From: Perca fluviatilis
Taxonomy: Eukaryota; Chordata; Actinopteri; Perciformes; Percidae
Length of the DNA stretch: 64,000 nt
Direction of reading: 5' to 3'
Assembly (NCBI RefSeq): GCF_010015445.1
Contig: NC_053128.1
Location: 5,714,127-5,778,126 of the forward strand
A program made the translations under genes and the position numbers. The notes beneath the pieces are model-generated. The model made no database searches. It saw only the letters and a program-made list of their open reading frames with translations, and was not told the origin of the DNA. Within the stretch, counting starts at the first letter, position 1; every line of letters starts with the position of its first letter. Positions 32,201 to 43,403 of the stretch are shown here, in pieces.

Positions 32201-34408
32201 CAAGGCCGGATTTACCACCGGGCCGATTGGGCCGGTGCCCGGGGGCCTCCAACCTCTAGGGGGCCTCCAAGACCCCACTGTGTGGCCTCATCCTTTTTTT
32301 TTTTTTTTTTCATTTAAAATTAAAATTAAATTAATTAATTAGTGTGTGTTTGTGTGTATGTGTGTTAACAATAATTTAGTTGCACACAAAAAGGTATCAT
32401 TATCAGTTTTTGGGCTGTCGGCTGTGTCTGATGACTACGAGTCAGGTTACCGCGGAAACTGTTGATAGCGGCAAGACAGGCGGTGGAGGATAGGCTAGAG
32501 TGAAAGATTGTATGAGGACATCGACCGGCGGTACATAGCTAGCTACGTTACCAATTTGACAGCCTTAAAATGTAGGTCTATCTACTACTTTTTCCTCTTA
32601 TTAAAAACCCTGATTATTATAGATAGTCCGATCGGCGCCAAAGCCTTCCGAATCTGCGTCCACCGACCCACCTAAATAAATATTTTTTTCTGATTCAGCT
32701 GGAGCCCAGCACCTCTGCTCTGTCCCCGTATGATAAGCTATGTTGCTCTTTAAATCATGTAACGTTGTTGTATTAATAGACAGTTCATTTTAATGACCAG
32801 ATACACGGTCTAGGCTTATCATGGCATCATATGTAGTAGTCATTCTCTAGTTGAGGGTACTTTCACGTCATATTTCACATAGTATTTTAAAAGTAGCCTA
32901 TATCTTTTGTCTTTTTCCGTCAGTTCACTGCAGAGAATCGGTGAAGTATAGCTTTGTTGTTTTTAATATTTTTAGAACCTTCCGCCGTATGTTGGTCTTA
33001 CCAGTGAAGAATTAGTTTGCTGTGTAAGACAGAACACTAAGCACATGTATCATTGTGTGGTCATTCATATCAGACAATCGGACAGCGAGCAGACATCTCT
33101 ACAACGCCAAAATCACCTAACTGTAGGTCTACATATTTAATATGGGTTTTGTCACCACCAAAATATAATAATTTCTGCAGATAATGTAATACAAAAATGA
33201 TAAATAAATAAAGTAGGTTATACTTCTTTCTCTAAAATGTAAAGTGTGCAAATATACAAACATAAACCATGAGATTACACTGATACTGATACAGATTTTA
33301 AGGTGGAAGAAGGCAGTTGTGGTGATTTTGATGACATGCTTTTCGAAGAAGAGGTTGCTGTCAAAAATAACTCCTGATGGATGTGTAAGGAGGGAGACAG
33401 AGTGGAGCTATAGATGGTGAAGCAAAAGTTGTGAGATGTTTTGAAGAGGAATTTGGGACAGATGATGATCGTGTCTGATTTGTCATTTGTTGTTAAGTTT
33501 GAGAAAGTTGGTTTGCATCCATGATTTAATTTCACTGAGGCCAATGGTCAAAGTGGAGTGAGTTGCCGTGGTGATGGATTTGGTGGAGATGTAGAGCTGA
33601 ACATCGGCGACGGCGTTACATTGTCAGCTGTCATTACATATCAGGAAATTATGACATAGAATAAAATAGTTGCCATACATAAAGTTGTGCAACTTAACTT
33701 TGAGAACTGCATTTCACGCTGAGAGTGAACTGTATAGGCCTATACGTATATAAGTTATACACAACCTATTTTCATCCATATATTTGAAACACAGCTCTGT
33801 TACACTTTAGGCTAGTAGATGTTGATCATCTGTTTCTCCATGAAGGGGAGAGACAGTGAGAGAGAGTAAAAGAGGCGCTCAACAATCAGCTGTTTTTTCC
33901 AAAGTGGGCTCTTTAGATAAAATTGTGGTCACCACTATGTTTTTTTCTTGCCTTTGTTTTTGGTGTGATTTACTAGTGTCGGGTTGGCTCTGTGGAAGAG
34001 ATGAGTAGATTGGATGTTTTCTGTTGAGATTAGCATTGATGTTGTGCTATTGTGGTAAGCTAGTTCAATTTTGACAGACTGTACAGACAACTATACTTAT
34101 TCTTAGTTATGTTATTAGGCTGTATTTTCATAGATTTTAATCTGCTTTATTGCAATAAATTCTGTTGATTTTGTTCTGTGATAGTTTCCATTTTGTCCTT
34201 TGTTTTATAGATACTTATAGAGTCACAATTAACATCACAAGAAATGGAGTTGGAGAAAGTGTTTTGTTTTAAACTAAAGAAAAACCCTCAGCTTACTTTT
34301 ACTGTTAAAAATGTAGATGCTGTGTGAGTTTGGGCCATGAGTTCTGAGGGGGGTAGGGGCCTCCAAGATTTTGTGCCCAGGGGCCTCTGCATTCTAAATC
34401 CATGCCTG
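32201..34408. mobile_element. hAT-type element (CAAGGCCGGATTTA end), 2.2 kb
   Basis: Exact 8-bp TSD ggttacaa at 32193-32200 and 34409-34416. Ends CAAGGCCGGATTTA and (inverted) CAGGCATGGATTTA. Both ends carry subterminal ggggcctccaag blocks in mixed orientation. No hAT transposase is visible; an L2-like reverse-transcriptase fragment lies inside. Confidence 0.88.
33275..33610 (-). pseudogene. L2-like LINE reverse-transcriptase fragment
   Basis: Minus-strand translation contains NDKSDTIIICPKFLFK and TIYSSTLSPS, matching the RT thumb region of L2-type LINEs (pattern ..NxxKSDxIIIGPKS..TIDGSTLSPS..). Frames break after about 60 codons. Nested in the hAT element 32201-34408. Confidence 0.65.
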
Positions 34409-34469
34409 GGTTACAATAACAGTGAACAAAATATGTTAGGTGTTATAACCTTTTTTTTAAGATGATTTT

Positions 34470-34587
34470 TTAGGCATTTAGGCCTTTATTTGTGACAGGA
34501 CAGCTTAGACATGAAAGGGGAGAGAGATGTGGAATGGCACGCAGCAAAGGGCCGCAGCACACTACCAGGTGAGCTACCCAGGCGCCT
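34470..34587 (-). repeat. tRNA-derived SINE head, copy 1 (degraded)
   Basis: On the minus strand it begins ggcgcctgggtagctcacct, an A-box-like start (tagctcacctggtag), and continues to the shared part gcagcaaagggccgcag read on +. The B box is missing. Related to 42140-42335. Confidence 0.55.
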
Positions 34588-34589
34588 AA

Positions 34590-34854
34590 AGTGTTGACCA
34601 GAAATGGGGACACGAGTTTGAGACTCAGACTAGAGTCGCATTTAAGTCTCATACAGTTACCAAACACTTGACTTGAGACTTGTTCTCAAAAGACTTTAGA
34701 CTCGACTCAGACTCAAGGTGCTGGGGATTCGTGAACAATCTTTATTTTTAGGAAAAGCCTAATGAATGTTATTCCTCTCCCTGTGTAACCTGTAACCTAC
34801 GTAACACATAATACGTAAGGTATCTGCTGTGAGCAGCCACACGTGAGAGAAAGC
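34590..34854. other. spacer between repeats
   Basis: Contains repeated 'gagactcag/cttgagactt' words (about 34615-34720); similar 'gacttgagacttgacttgga' words resume at about 35855-35900 after the foldback insertion, so the insertion split a simple-sequence region. Confidence 0.5.
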
Positions 34855-34858
34855 TTAA

Positions 34859-35766
34859 AGTGATGGTTCGGAGTAATTCACCCTAGGGTCCTTTGCACCA
34901 TGACCTCGAGCCAAACACGCACCCAGAAGCTTTTTTCACCTGGGTCGAACATTGGGAGAGTTAGCTAGAGTAGCGTTATCAGCTGAATAGCTTAGCGCAG
35001 GGGCTAATGGATCCACGTTTGTATCTTGTAAGTTACCCCACTAATAATGCCCGAAATGATACCAAACGTCTACAGTAGTACAAATAGGTTATGCTCTCAT
35101 AAAACGATGGATTGGAAAGTTTGTAAGTACACCAGAAGTTTATGAACACTTGCCTGCTCTCTTCTGCTCTCTGTTGCCGCTGCTGCTGCTGCTGCTGCTA
35201 CCTGCAGTTAGACGAGTGCTTAGGGTTGTCTACAAATTACTACACCGAAAAGAGATACAACAAAAATATTTATTAATTTAATGATTAAATAAGGTAATGT
35301 CTCCAAACTTACCTCAATTATTACTTGTCTCCTGCTAGTTATACTACAGCACTTACTTTAAAAAAAAAGTTAAATTAAAAAATATTTTTGTTGCATCTCT
35401 TTTTCGTTATTGTAATTTGTAGCGCACTCGCTCTTACAGCTGTAACAACAACAGCAGAGAGCAGAAGCCAGCAGGCAAGTGTTATTTACATAAACTTCTG
35501 GTGTAATTACAAACTTTCCAATCCAGTCGTTTATGACAACTAACTATATTTACTACTGTAGCACGTTTGTTATCATTCGGGCATAATGAGTGGGGAACTA
35601 TACAAACGTGGGTCCATTAGCCCATGCGCTAATCTATTCAGCTGATAACGCTTACTCTAGCTAACTCTCTCAATGTTAGACCCAGGTGAAAAAAGCTTCT
35701 GGGGGGGTGTTTGGCTCGAGGTCATGGTGCAAAGGACCGTAGGGTGAATTACTCCGAACCATCACT
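34859..35766. mobile_element. foldback element flanked by TTAA, copy 2
   Basis: Same family as 6261-7172: ends agtgatggttcggagtaatt and complement, TTAA at 34855-34858 and 35767-35770, nearly whole length a long palindrome centred near 35300, with the (CTGCTG)n/(CAACAA)n pair in the arms. Length agrees with copy 1 to within a few bases. Non-coding. Confidence 0.9.
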
Positions 35767-35770
35767 TTAA

Positions 35771-36191
35771 GCTCCACTAACTTTTAGCTTTTAAAACTTC
35801 ATACAAGGCCCAAACAAAAGAAGCGTTGAATGTAAAATATGTGGACTCTAGCTCAAAGACTTGAGACTTGACTTGGACTCTAACTCAAACACCTAAGACT
35901 TGACTTGGACTCTATCTCAGACACCCCTGCCTGCCTTTGCCCTCCTTAGATTTGGGTGTGATTTTAATGATCGACGATTGAAGCTCACTCTGCTGTTAAC
36001 ATCATTTTTGCTAGTATGAATATTCTCCAGCATCTGGTTCATATAATTGATGATTATTTATGTATCTTTTTCATTCAGGTTTCTTAATGAAAAAATAAAA
36101 AAGGTAAATAAAAACAGAAAAAGAGGATTGAAATTGGAAATGTACTTAGAGACAAATGGAGGCTAAGGGTAATTTGAACACTGATTCTTAT
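35771..36191. other. spacer, no gene seen
   Basis: Continues the 'gacttgagacttgacttgga' simple-sequence region at 35855-35920, then AT-rich DNA. Confidence 0.5.
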
Positions 36192-36256
36192 TCTGATTCT
36201 GGTCTTGTAGCAAGTTTTAATCACAGTTGTGTAGTTGGCTGTAGGTGCCCCCCTCC

Positions 36257-36319
<63 letters not shown>

Positions 36320-36547
36320 TCTTCTTCCATTCATCTCCAGTGACTCTCTTTCTTTGTGCTCTTTTGTTGTTGTTTGACGTAATCTAGCTCAATGAATGTT
36401 TGAGTTTCTGTGCTGAAAAAAGAAGAGGAAGAAGTCATTACAGGGACAAACCGCCACAAAACTGTATACCAGGCAACTGCTTTATGTGCGTGTCTGTGTG
36501 TTTATTAACAACCTTGTAGGAACGCAAAAATGTTCTTTGTGGGAACT
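36192..36547. repeat. 356-bp direct repeat, copy 1, with (CT)n
   Basis: Matches 39328-39691 almost base for base, including tctgattctggtcttgtagc, a (CT)28 array (36260-36316), ctttgtgctcttttgttgtt and aagaagtcattacagggaca. The two copies lie on either side of the hAT element 36625-39255, about 3.1 kb apart. Confidence 0.93.
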
Positions 36548-37059
36548 CATCTGTCAACTCTCCCATTGCTGAAATTGGGCCATTTTGCTGCCTCCAGGGA
36601 ATAACTGTAGGTGTAAATGTAAGTCAGGGGTCGGCAACCTTTTTGATATGAAGTGCTCTTTTCAAAATGTCTTGTTTATTAGTGTGCCATGTCAACATTA
36701 AGTTTAATTATGACTTCACATCAAAAGTTTAATATCCAGGGAATCTGTAATTTTATTCCATAGCAACATTTGATAACATTTAGCCTAGTTCCCTTAATCA
36801 GGACATTGTAATTATATCTGGAGTATGATACAAGGCTGCCATCCTTATGAAAACATCCACATCTGAGTTGAAATCAGTAACCTTACCAACATTACACCAA
36901 TCTTTTTTATCATCTTAAATTTCATTCAGTTATAATGGCAGTAAATGTCAAAATAGGAGAATTAAGAGTAACAGACATATGAGAACTATACAATAATGCT
37001 GCCATGCTTATGAAACATCCACATCTTAGTGGAAATCATTAATCTTGTCAGCAATACAC

Positions 37060-38155
37060 TTAATACGTATACACTATACAAGAATGCTGCCATGCTTTAA
37101 TCAAGAATGAGAACATGGTTCCATACTTCTGAAATTCCCGAAATCGTGTTATAAACTCCGACTCAAGCCCGCTGATGTATTTGCATATTTCAGCGGTGCT
37201 GATGCTGTGCTCCGTGGATAGCTCCCTTAAGTGTCTGAAGTAGCAGAAAGTGGAGGTGGCAATGTCGCTTGAAAAAATTTTCAGCTTTCCAACAACAGCA
37301 GCCCATGTGTTGTACATGTCCAAAACTGTTTGCCCTGCACCTTGCAGGTGGAGATTAAGCTGGTTGAGGTGTCCCGTAATGTCCGTGAGAAACATAAGTT
37401 TCACAACCCACTCCTCGTCCTGCAGTTCGGGATAGTCTTGGCCTTTTTCAGCCAGGAAGGCCTTTATAGCATCAAAGCAGCCGACAAACCGCTCCAAAAC
37501 ATTCCAGCAGCTTAGCCACCTGACTGCTGTGTGGAGAGGGATATCTTTGTGTGCGCAGTTCATTTCCTTGAGCAGAGACGTGAGACGTGTGTTAGAGCAG
37601 ATTGCTTAACTATGAAGTTAACAACTTTCACCACTGTAGCCATAACCTCATTCAGATCTGAATTTGACATTTATGCACAAAGATTTTCTTGGTATATTAT
37701 GCAGTGAACTTTCATGATGACTTCATGACATGATTTCAGGGTGACCAACTCTTTCTTCAATTAATGTGACTGCTCCCCGCTGTTTCCCGACCATGGCGGG
37801 GACACCATCTGTTATCACTGCAAAAATCTTGCTAATGTCATTCCCTCGCTCCTCAAAATGCTCCAGAAAAACTCTGGCTACGTCCTCACCTTTTGTTGTT
37901 TCAGGCTTTGGCTTTAAGCAACAGAGTTCCTCTCTTACAGTCACATCACTGTATCTTGCCATGACTGCCAAACGTGGTATGTCATTTACATCCACACTCT
38001 CATCAAATCAGACACTAAATACCATGGCTTCTTTCAAACCGCCTGTCTGCTGCACTCTTACATTTTCTGCCATTTCTTTGATGCGTCGTTCAACACTTCT
38101 GGCAGATATGGGAATGTTTTTATTCTTGAACATTAACTTTAGCTTTCTTAGCTAG
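37060..38155 (-). pseudogene. hAT transposase remnant (GTF2IRD2/ZBED-like)
   Basis: Transposase that would cut and paste the element. On the minus strand, 5' to 3': NIPISARSVERRIKEMAENV, a TGA replacing a codon before FDESVDVND, the segment DISKIFAVITDGVPAMVGK which holds the second catalytic Asp region, a frameshifted stretch DLNEVMATVVKVVNFIV near 37570-37680, then HTAVRWLSCWNVLERF and DYPELQDEEWVVKLMFLTDI of the insertion domain. It ends at SFLIK near 37100 without the C-terminal dimerisation domain. The sequence resembles proteins such as GTF2IRD2 and SCAND3 that derive from Charlie-type hAT elements. Several stops and frameshifts make it inactive. The N-terminal part is cut off near 38156-38226. 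Confidence 0.85.
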
Positions 38156-38225
38156 CGGGCCTGCCATTGCCGACATACCGCTACCAAGCCCGCTCCTCCA
38201 GTAGCGTTACAAGTAGCCTACTAGC

Positions 38226-38330
38226 TAGGGCTGCACAATTAATCGAATTTTAATCACAATCACGATTTTGGCTTCCCACGATCAAATTTGCGTGATCGAG
38301 CAATATTTAAAATGTGTCATTCTCTTCATA
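38226..38330. mobile_element. left end of a tagggctgcac-type repeat
   Basis: Begins tagggctgcacaattaatcg followed by aattttaatcacaatcacga. This is the usual start of a family related to 5614-7585. No matching right end was found before 39255, so it is partial or rearranged. Confidence 0.55.
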
Positions 38331-39327
38331 GAACAGTTTTTGCAAAGCCAATCTAGCGCTCCATAAACCACTGTCTGATCACATGTCTCCATGAGCCAAT
38401 CAGAGCTGTTCCCTGCCTGCACCGCGCAGCTTAGTTTCTAGATGTAGACAGTCACAGAGGACAGAGTAACGTGAGGAAAATTCCACAACAGGTAGCAGTC
38501 GGTCATCATAAGCCGGTTTACCAGTTTACCAGTAAACGCAACGTTTTGTCCCGTCTGTGTTGTTTTTCAGACAACAGCAGTGACCAGTGCTAGTTTGTGT
38601 CTTTTAGCTCATAGCTTTAGCAGCAGACTGTTGGACGTCCCGCTGTTGGAATCCTACAGTGAAATACAGACACACTACACTGTTTAGCAGTAAGCATTTT
38701 AGCCGTGTTTAATCCAGTTACTACTGTGGCTAACGGTAGGCTAACGTTACCTGCTGTGTAACGTGTTATTACTAGCGTGACATTCAGCGATGTTTATGTT
38801 GCTCCGTAACGGGTTTGGGGCATCAGAGCCGCACGCAGACATGTAAGTGTCAGTGTAATGAGCCACAGAAATCCGCGTAGCTATTTCGTCTGGTAGATAC
38901 CAGGCATACCAGGCACCACATGCGCCGTTAACGTGAACAGAAAATTGCGTTGCCTGTATCTTTCACGGCAAACATGCATGTCTGGAAAGCGGTCGCACAA
39001 CAGCTGAAATGGCATACGGATGGGGATAGTTTTTATACAGTCTTTGGTGGGGATACAAGTCACAAATAACAGGTCGCGCAACTGTGAACTGTGAATTTGG
39101 CATGCAGATGAGAGAGTGCTTCAGCATTTCAACCATGATTTCAACACATGATTTCAACACATCAATAACTCTCTTGCACACATATTGCCAGCGTGCCATT
39201 GGCTAAGGTACCGCGTGCCCATGGTGGCACGCGTGCCTAAGATTGACGACCCCTGATGTAAGTGATTCCAACATACATCACTTAAAGTCAAACTCTGTTG
39301 TAGACTACACAACCAGACCAGGTCTTG

Positions 39328-39391
39328 TCTGATTCTGGTCTTGTAGCAAGTTTTAATCACAGTTGTGTCGTTGGCTGTAGGTGCCCCCCTC

Positions 39392-39453
<62 letters not shown>

Positions 39454-39691
39454 TCTTCTTCCATTCATCTCCAGTGACTCTCTTTCTTTGTGCTCTTTTG
39501 TTGTTGTTTGACGTAATCGAGCTCAATGAATGTTTGAGTTTCTGTGCTGAAAAAAGAAGAGGAAGAAGTCATTACAGGGACAAACAGCCACAAAACTGTA
39601 TACCAGGCAACTGCTTTATGTGCGTGTCTGTGTGTTTATTAACAACATTGTAGGAACGCAAAAATGTTCACATAGTCACTTTGTGGGAACT
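39328..39691. repeat. direct repeat, copy 2, with (CT)n
   Basis: Second copy of 36192-36547. Differences: a (CT)28-type array at 39395-39450, a few substitutions, and a 10-bp segment (acatagtcac) present here and absent in copy 1 near the right end. Confidence 0.93.
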
Positions 39692-40237
39692 GAAATTACT
39701 TCACTTCTGGTTTACTATTATTTTCAACAGGACACAAACCCTCGTCACCTTACTTCGTGCTTTGCTCTTGTCATAATTATTACGGCCACTAGAGGGCACT
39801 GCCACTATAAATGTAAATATGCATCATAATTGCTGCTTGAATGACTTATGGTGGCGTTTTTCAGGGGAGGACAGTCAAATTACCAGTAGTCTGAATTACC
39901 AGATGTACAGCGCTGAGATAAAACCTTTCATCTATTTGAAAGGGTACCATCGCTGCATCCGGGGCTTAGCGCTACCCATTACGGCTGTGATTGGTTAAAA
40001 GAAATACAAACAAGCCAAAGCAATCTGTGTATCATTTATTCTTTTTATATTCAATTGGTAATCCAAAATTGGAAAATTAAAATACCATTTGTTATTGTCT
40101 TCTTAATTTATAAATCCAACAAAAACGTCTAACCCCCGTTTAAATTGTATGCTGAAGTCAACAGTAGAAAACAAAAAAACGGGCCACAGACAATTTGATT
40201 TTGATTTGATGAAAACAAACACACAGGAAGACACAGG
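39692..40237. other. spacer with partial dispersed repeat
   Basis: 39925-40015 (tgcatccggggcttagcgct, gctgtgattggttaaaagaa) is a degraded fragment of the 8860/63590 repeat family. No gene seen. Confidence 0.5.
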
Positions 40238-40299
40238 AGAACAAGGGGAAATAGAGAAAGTACTGCAGAGAACAAGGGGAAATAGAGAAAGTACTGCAG
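40238..40299. repeat. tandem duplication of a 31-bp unit
   Basis: The unit agaacaaggggaaatagaga plus aagtactgcag is present twice in succession with no difference. Confidence 0.97.
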
Positions 40300-40832
40300 A
40301 TCCTAACAGTATCCTAACATAGTGCAAGATAGCGTCAGTGCAAATTCTATATCTATTCAAGTACAACAGGCAACGCAATATATCAAAAATAGAATAATCA
40401 TTACTTAACTATATATAGACACTAGTAAAAGACTTGAAGAAAAGTTTAAGTTATGTAAAGTTGAAAACTGTCCATACAGACAAAAGGACAGCATGGTGTA
40501 TTGACCATACATGCAAGCTAGCAAAACATGACAAGCAATGGTGCACTGTTTCGCACTGAGTGCTGTATTTTGTATTTTGTTGTCCACTGTGTAATGGTTG
40601 ATTGGAAGAGCTCATACACTTGTTTGCATGTTGTGTTGTTTGATGGCAAAATTTGCTTTTGTTGCATATTTTAAATGTTTTGGCACGGGTAGAGCCTTTT
40701 GCAAACAAAATATGTCATTTTAACCATGAGTGCCACTGTTTCGGCCTGTGTGTTAACTTTTTTGAAAATGTGGAGTTTGAGTTGACTGCTGCATCAAAGC
40801 AATCAAGAAAAACTGTAAAATCATTGACACCT

Positions 40833-40915
40833 GTAGTTCTCTGTGATAAGCAAAGGCAACTGGACCTGCTAGACATTCTTAAAGACGTTTGCCTTTGGTT
40901 ATCACAGAGAACTAC
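40833..40915. repeat. 27-nt inverted repeat, 29-nt loop
   Basis: Arms 40833-40859 and 40889-40915 pair at 26 of 27 positions (gtagttctctgtgataa core). The pair is bracketed by direct repeats cattgacacctgtagtt at 40823 and 40932. Confidence 0.9.
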
Positions 40916-40959
40916 CATGACAAAACACAGACATTGACACCTGTAGTTAGATTCATTCA

Positions 40960-41330
40960 TTCATGGGTGGCTGCAGGGATGTGATTAAGTTGAGTGGACC
41001 TTGGGATGATGACTGCCCACTGCGTCTTCCAACCACACAGCCAACCAAGCGCCACTAACGGTGGTGTGACCCAGCAACGGAGATTGGAGACTGTTGTGCC
41101 CACATCTTTGCAAAGACCTGGCTCCATATCGTGACATTCTGGATCTGGCTCTTGAACTTGATGGGTGGACTGTGTTCCACGCTGACAGAGCACAGGAGTT
41201 TGGCATCTGTGATGCTTGGTGCTCAAAGTCAAAGTTGATGGACAATGTTTAGATGCCAATGTCAATCACTGTATCTGCTCATGCACACACATTCATTATC
41301 CCTTGTGGGAGAGGGGCTTAGTAGACCGTT
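40960..41330. other. spacer, no gene recognised
   Basis: Open frames on the minus strand of up to 102 codons show no known domain. Confidence 0.45.
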
Positions 41331-41414
41331 TTGGGCTTTCGCAGAAAGGGGGGAGGGACTGAGAAGTTGTCGATGTTAAAATTTTTTGGCTAAGTCCTGG
41401 ATCTTCGCAATCCT
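41320..41414. mobile_element. right end of a TTTAA-ending repeat
   Basis: Ends ggctaagtcctggatcttcg, caatcctacctacagcacct, TTAA. This is a common fish DNA-repeat terminus (read inverted: aggtgctgtaggtaggattg). Only one end is seen. Confidence 0.5.
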
Positions 41415-41790
41415 ACCTACAGCACCTTTAATTTTATTTATAGTGTCAAATCATAACAAGAGTTATCTCAAGACACTTTACAATAGAGTAGGTCTAGACC
41501 ACACTCTATGCTTTACAAAGACCCAACATTTTCCCACGAGCAAGCATTTGGTGCAACAATGGCAAGGAAAAACTTCTTTTAGGCAGAAACCTTGGACAGA
41601 CCCAGGTTCTTTGTTCAGGTTCATCTGTCACTGCCAGTCTGTATCAGACACTGATACAGATATACAGATATAGAGAAATATGATTCATAATAATTATAGC
41701 AGTTGGAATGATGAATAGTATAGTAACAATAAAGATAGTGGAACTATGACTAGAAATAATAATAGCAGTTCAGGGTTGATATTAATCAGG
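41415..41790 (-). mobile_element. LINE-like 3' segment, copy 1 (ttatttatagtgtcaaatca)
   Basis: Shares ttttatttatagtgtcaaat, agttatctcaagacacttta, gagtaggtctagaccacact and gagcaagcatttggtgcaac with 57891-58167 and, in part, 51840-51990. The family reads as a LINE 3' UTR on the minus strand because the full copy at 57891-60560 carries a minus-strand RT segment. Confidence 0.65.
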
Positions 41791-42139
41791 GCAGCATTCA
41801 GTCCAAAATGGCAGCCTGTAAGTGGCAAAAAGAACGCCAGTGTTGACTCATAATATTATAACCTTTTTGAAGGGGGACTAGAGTCTGGGCTCACTGTGGG
41901 CTGTTAACTGAATATGTTGAAGAAAAACGCAGTCTACTTTATCTTAACAGGACAAACAGTCCTCATTTTACTTAATTTACTCCCCCTTGCATTTTCGGGA
42001 TGGCTTGCTATTGGTAAATGGCGCCAATTTACATGTCAAAATTGACCTAAATTGAACTCCATGCTGCAGATTCACTTAACCCCCTCGAGTGAATCCACTG
42101 ATATCTGTGGTTCTATTGGAAAACGTTGACAAGACCTTT
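41791..42139. other. spacer, no gene seen
   Basis: No supported feature. Confidence 0.5.
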
Positions 42140-42335
42140 CAGTTTTAAAGATTTTATTTGGGGCTTTTATTGCCTTTATTTGGCAGCGCAGATTAAGGCA
42201 GGAAAGTGGTAGAGAGAGGAGGATGACATGCAGCAAAGGGCCACTGGTTGGAAACGAACCAGTGGCTGCTGCGGTAAGGACTGAGCCTTGGTAAATGGGC
42301 CGCACACTCTACCAGGTGAGCTCCCAGGGCGCTCC
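42140..42335 (-). repeat. tRNA-derived SINE head, copy 2
   Basis: Read on the minus strand: an A-box-like gagctcacctggtagagtg followed about 45-60 bases later by a B-box-like ggttcgtttccaacc, the internal pol III promoter of a tRNA-derived SINE, then gcagcaaaggg-type unique sequence (atgcagcaaagggcc on +). Too diverged to be a tRNA gene. Confidence 0.7.
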
Positions 42336-42636
42336 AAGACCTTTCTGTTTTAAATGCTGACCAGGCCTTAACATTGCTGAACATTTCACAAACTAGATAA
42401 AATGAAAAAACAGTTGCACATGCCCCATGATTGTCTGCCACCATAAGTGATTTGTCTGAATCTGTAATTTCCCTGCATTATTCCAGCAAATGTAAATATT
42501 CTTGATTACTTGTGCTTCATTTTAGACACATTTCCCCAAAATTGACAGTATATATGGAAACCTTTTGACTGCTAGGATTTAAAATAACGCACTGTGAACA
42601 AAGTTTGGGCAAACAGAGTGAGGTAACCTCTGGATG

Positions 42637-42783
42637 TGTGTGTGTGTGTGTGTGTTTGTGTGTGTGTGTAATGAGACAGAAAGTGGAATGTGTCCCTCCT
42701 GTTCAGGTTATTTCAGGGTGTTGTGGCTGCCACACATTGCTCTGACCAGCTCGACAGGTTTCACTTCAATGGGCCATTATATG

Positions 42784-42850
<67 letters not shown>
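42637..42850. repeat. two GT microsatellites
   Basis: Arrays at 42637-42669 (interrupted) and 42790-42850 (about 30 units). The Cys/Val open frames over them are artefacts. Confidence 0.95.
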
Positions 42851-42851
<1 letters not shown>

Positions 42852-43399
42852 GTAAATTGTGTATTGTCCTCTGTATGTACTGTATCTCTCTATGCAAAAT
42901 ACGTTCTGAATACTCATCAGTGGAATGTCCTCAGTTAATATGTTTGGGTGTGTTTGTGTGTCCTCTGAATGCATCTCTCTAAGGATTGTAGGTATAATGG
43001 ATCTGCTAAGTGGAGGGTATGAAGGGAGGGAAAAGTCCTGACTTTAGTTAGAGATGGATACTTTAGAACTGGGAATGAAAAATGGCCCAGAGATACATCA
43101 ATGTCCACATAACTCACGCTGTACTTAATGTAAAGAATATTACTGAACAATATTTATAACAATACCTTTATTAAAATAGATGTAAACGTAGAACAAGGGA
43201 AAGGTTTGCTCTTCAGAGGAGGCTGTCTAGAAGGAGCACATATTGGCACAATGGCACTGGCTAAGTTCTGTCCACTGCAGATGCAATATCCTCAACCTGC
43301 ATGAGTAATTAGTACAAATTAGTATATTAGTATAATATTAGTATATTAATATAGTATTAGTATAATATAACATTAAATAAAAAAAGAATAATATAATAG
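42851..43399. other. spacer with 'agtata' simple sequence
   Basis: 43310-43380 is a run of 'attagtata(t/a)' words; a similar run appears at 46160-46200 on the other side of the TTAA element, so that element split one simple-sequence tract. Confidence 0.6.
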
Positions 43400-43403
43400 T
43401 TAA

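Larger units (their letters stand above)
36625..39255 (-). mobile_element. hAT transposon, Charlie/GTF2IRD2-like, defective
   Basis: Ends CAGGGGTCGGCAACC and (inverted) CAGGGGTCGTCAATC with an exact 8-bp TSD atgtaagt at 36617-36624 and 39256-39263. The minus strand carries transposase remnants (37060-38155). From 38226 to an undefined point a second repeat with a tagggctgcacaattaatcg end is inserted, interrupting the transposase. Confidence 0.9.

Noticed and set aside
39154..39468. Arg-Glu repeat open frame
   Set aside because: Translation of the (CT)n array on the minus strand.
40957..41265. 102-codon minus-strand frame
   Set aside because: No family recognised, and a second overlapping frame is equally open; probably chance in a GC-richer patch.
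42280..42335. Possible tRNA gene
   Set aside because: A and B box-like words are present but no cloverleaf with paired arms can be drawn; it is a SINE head.
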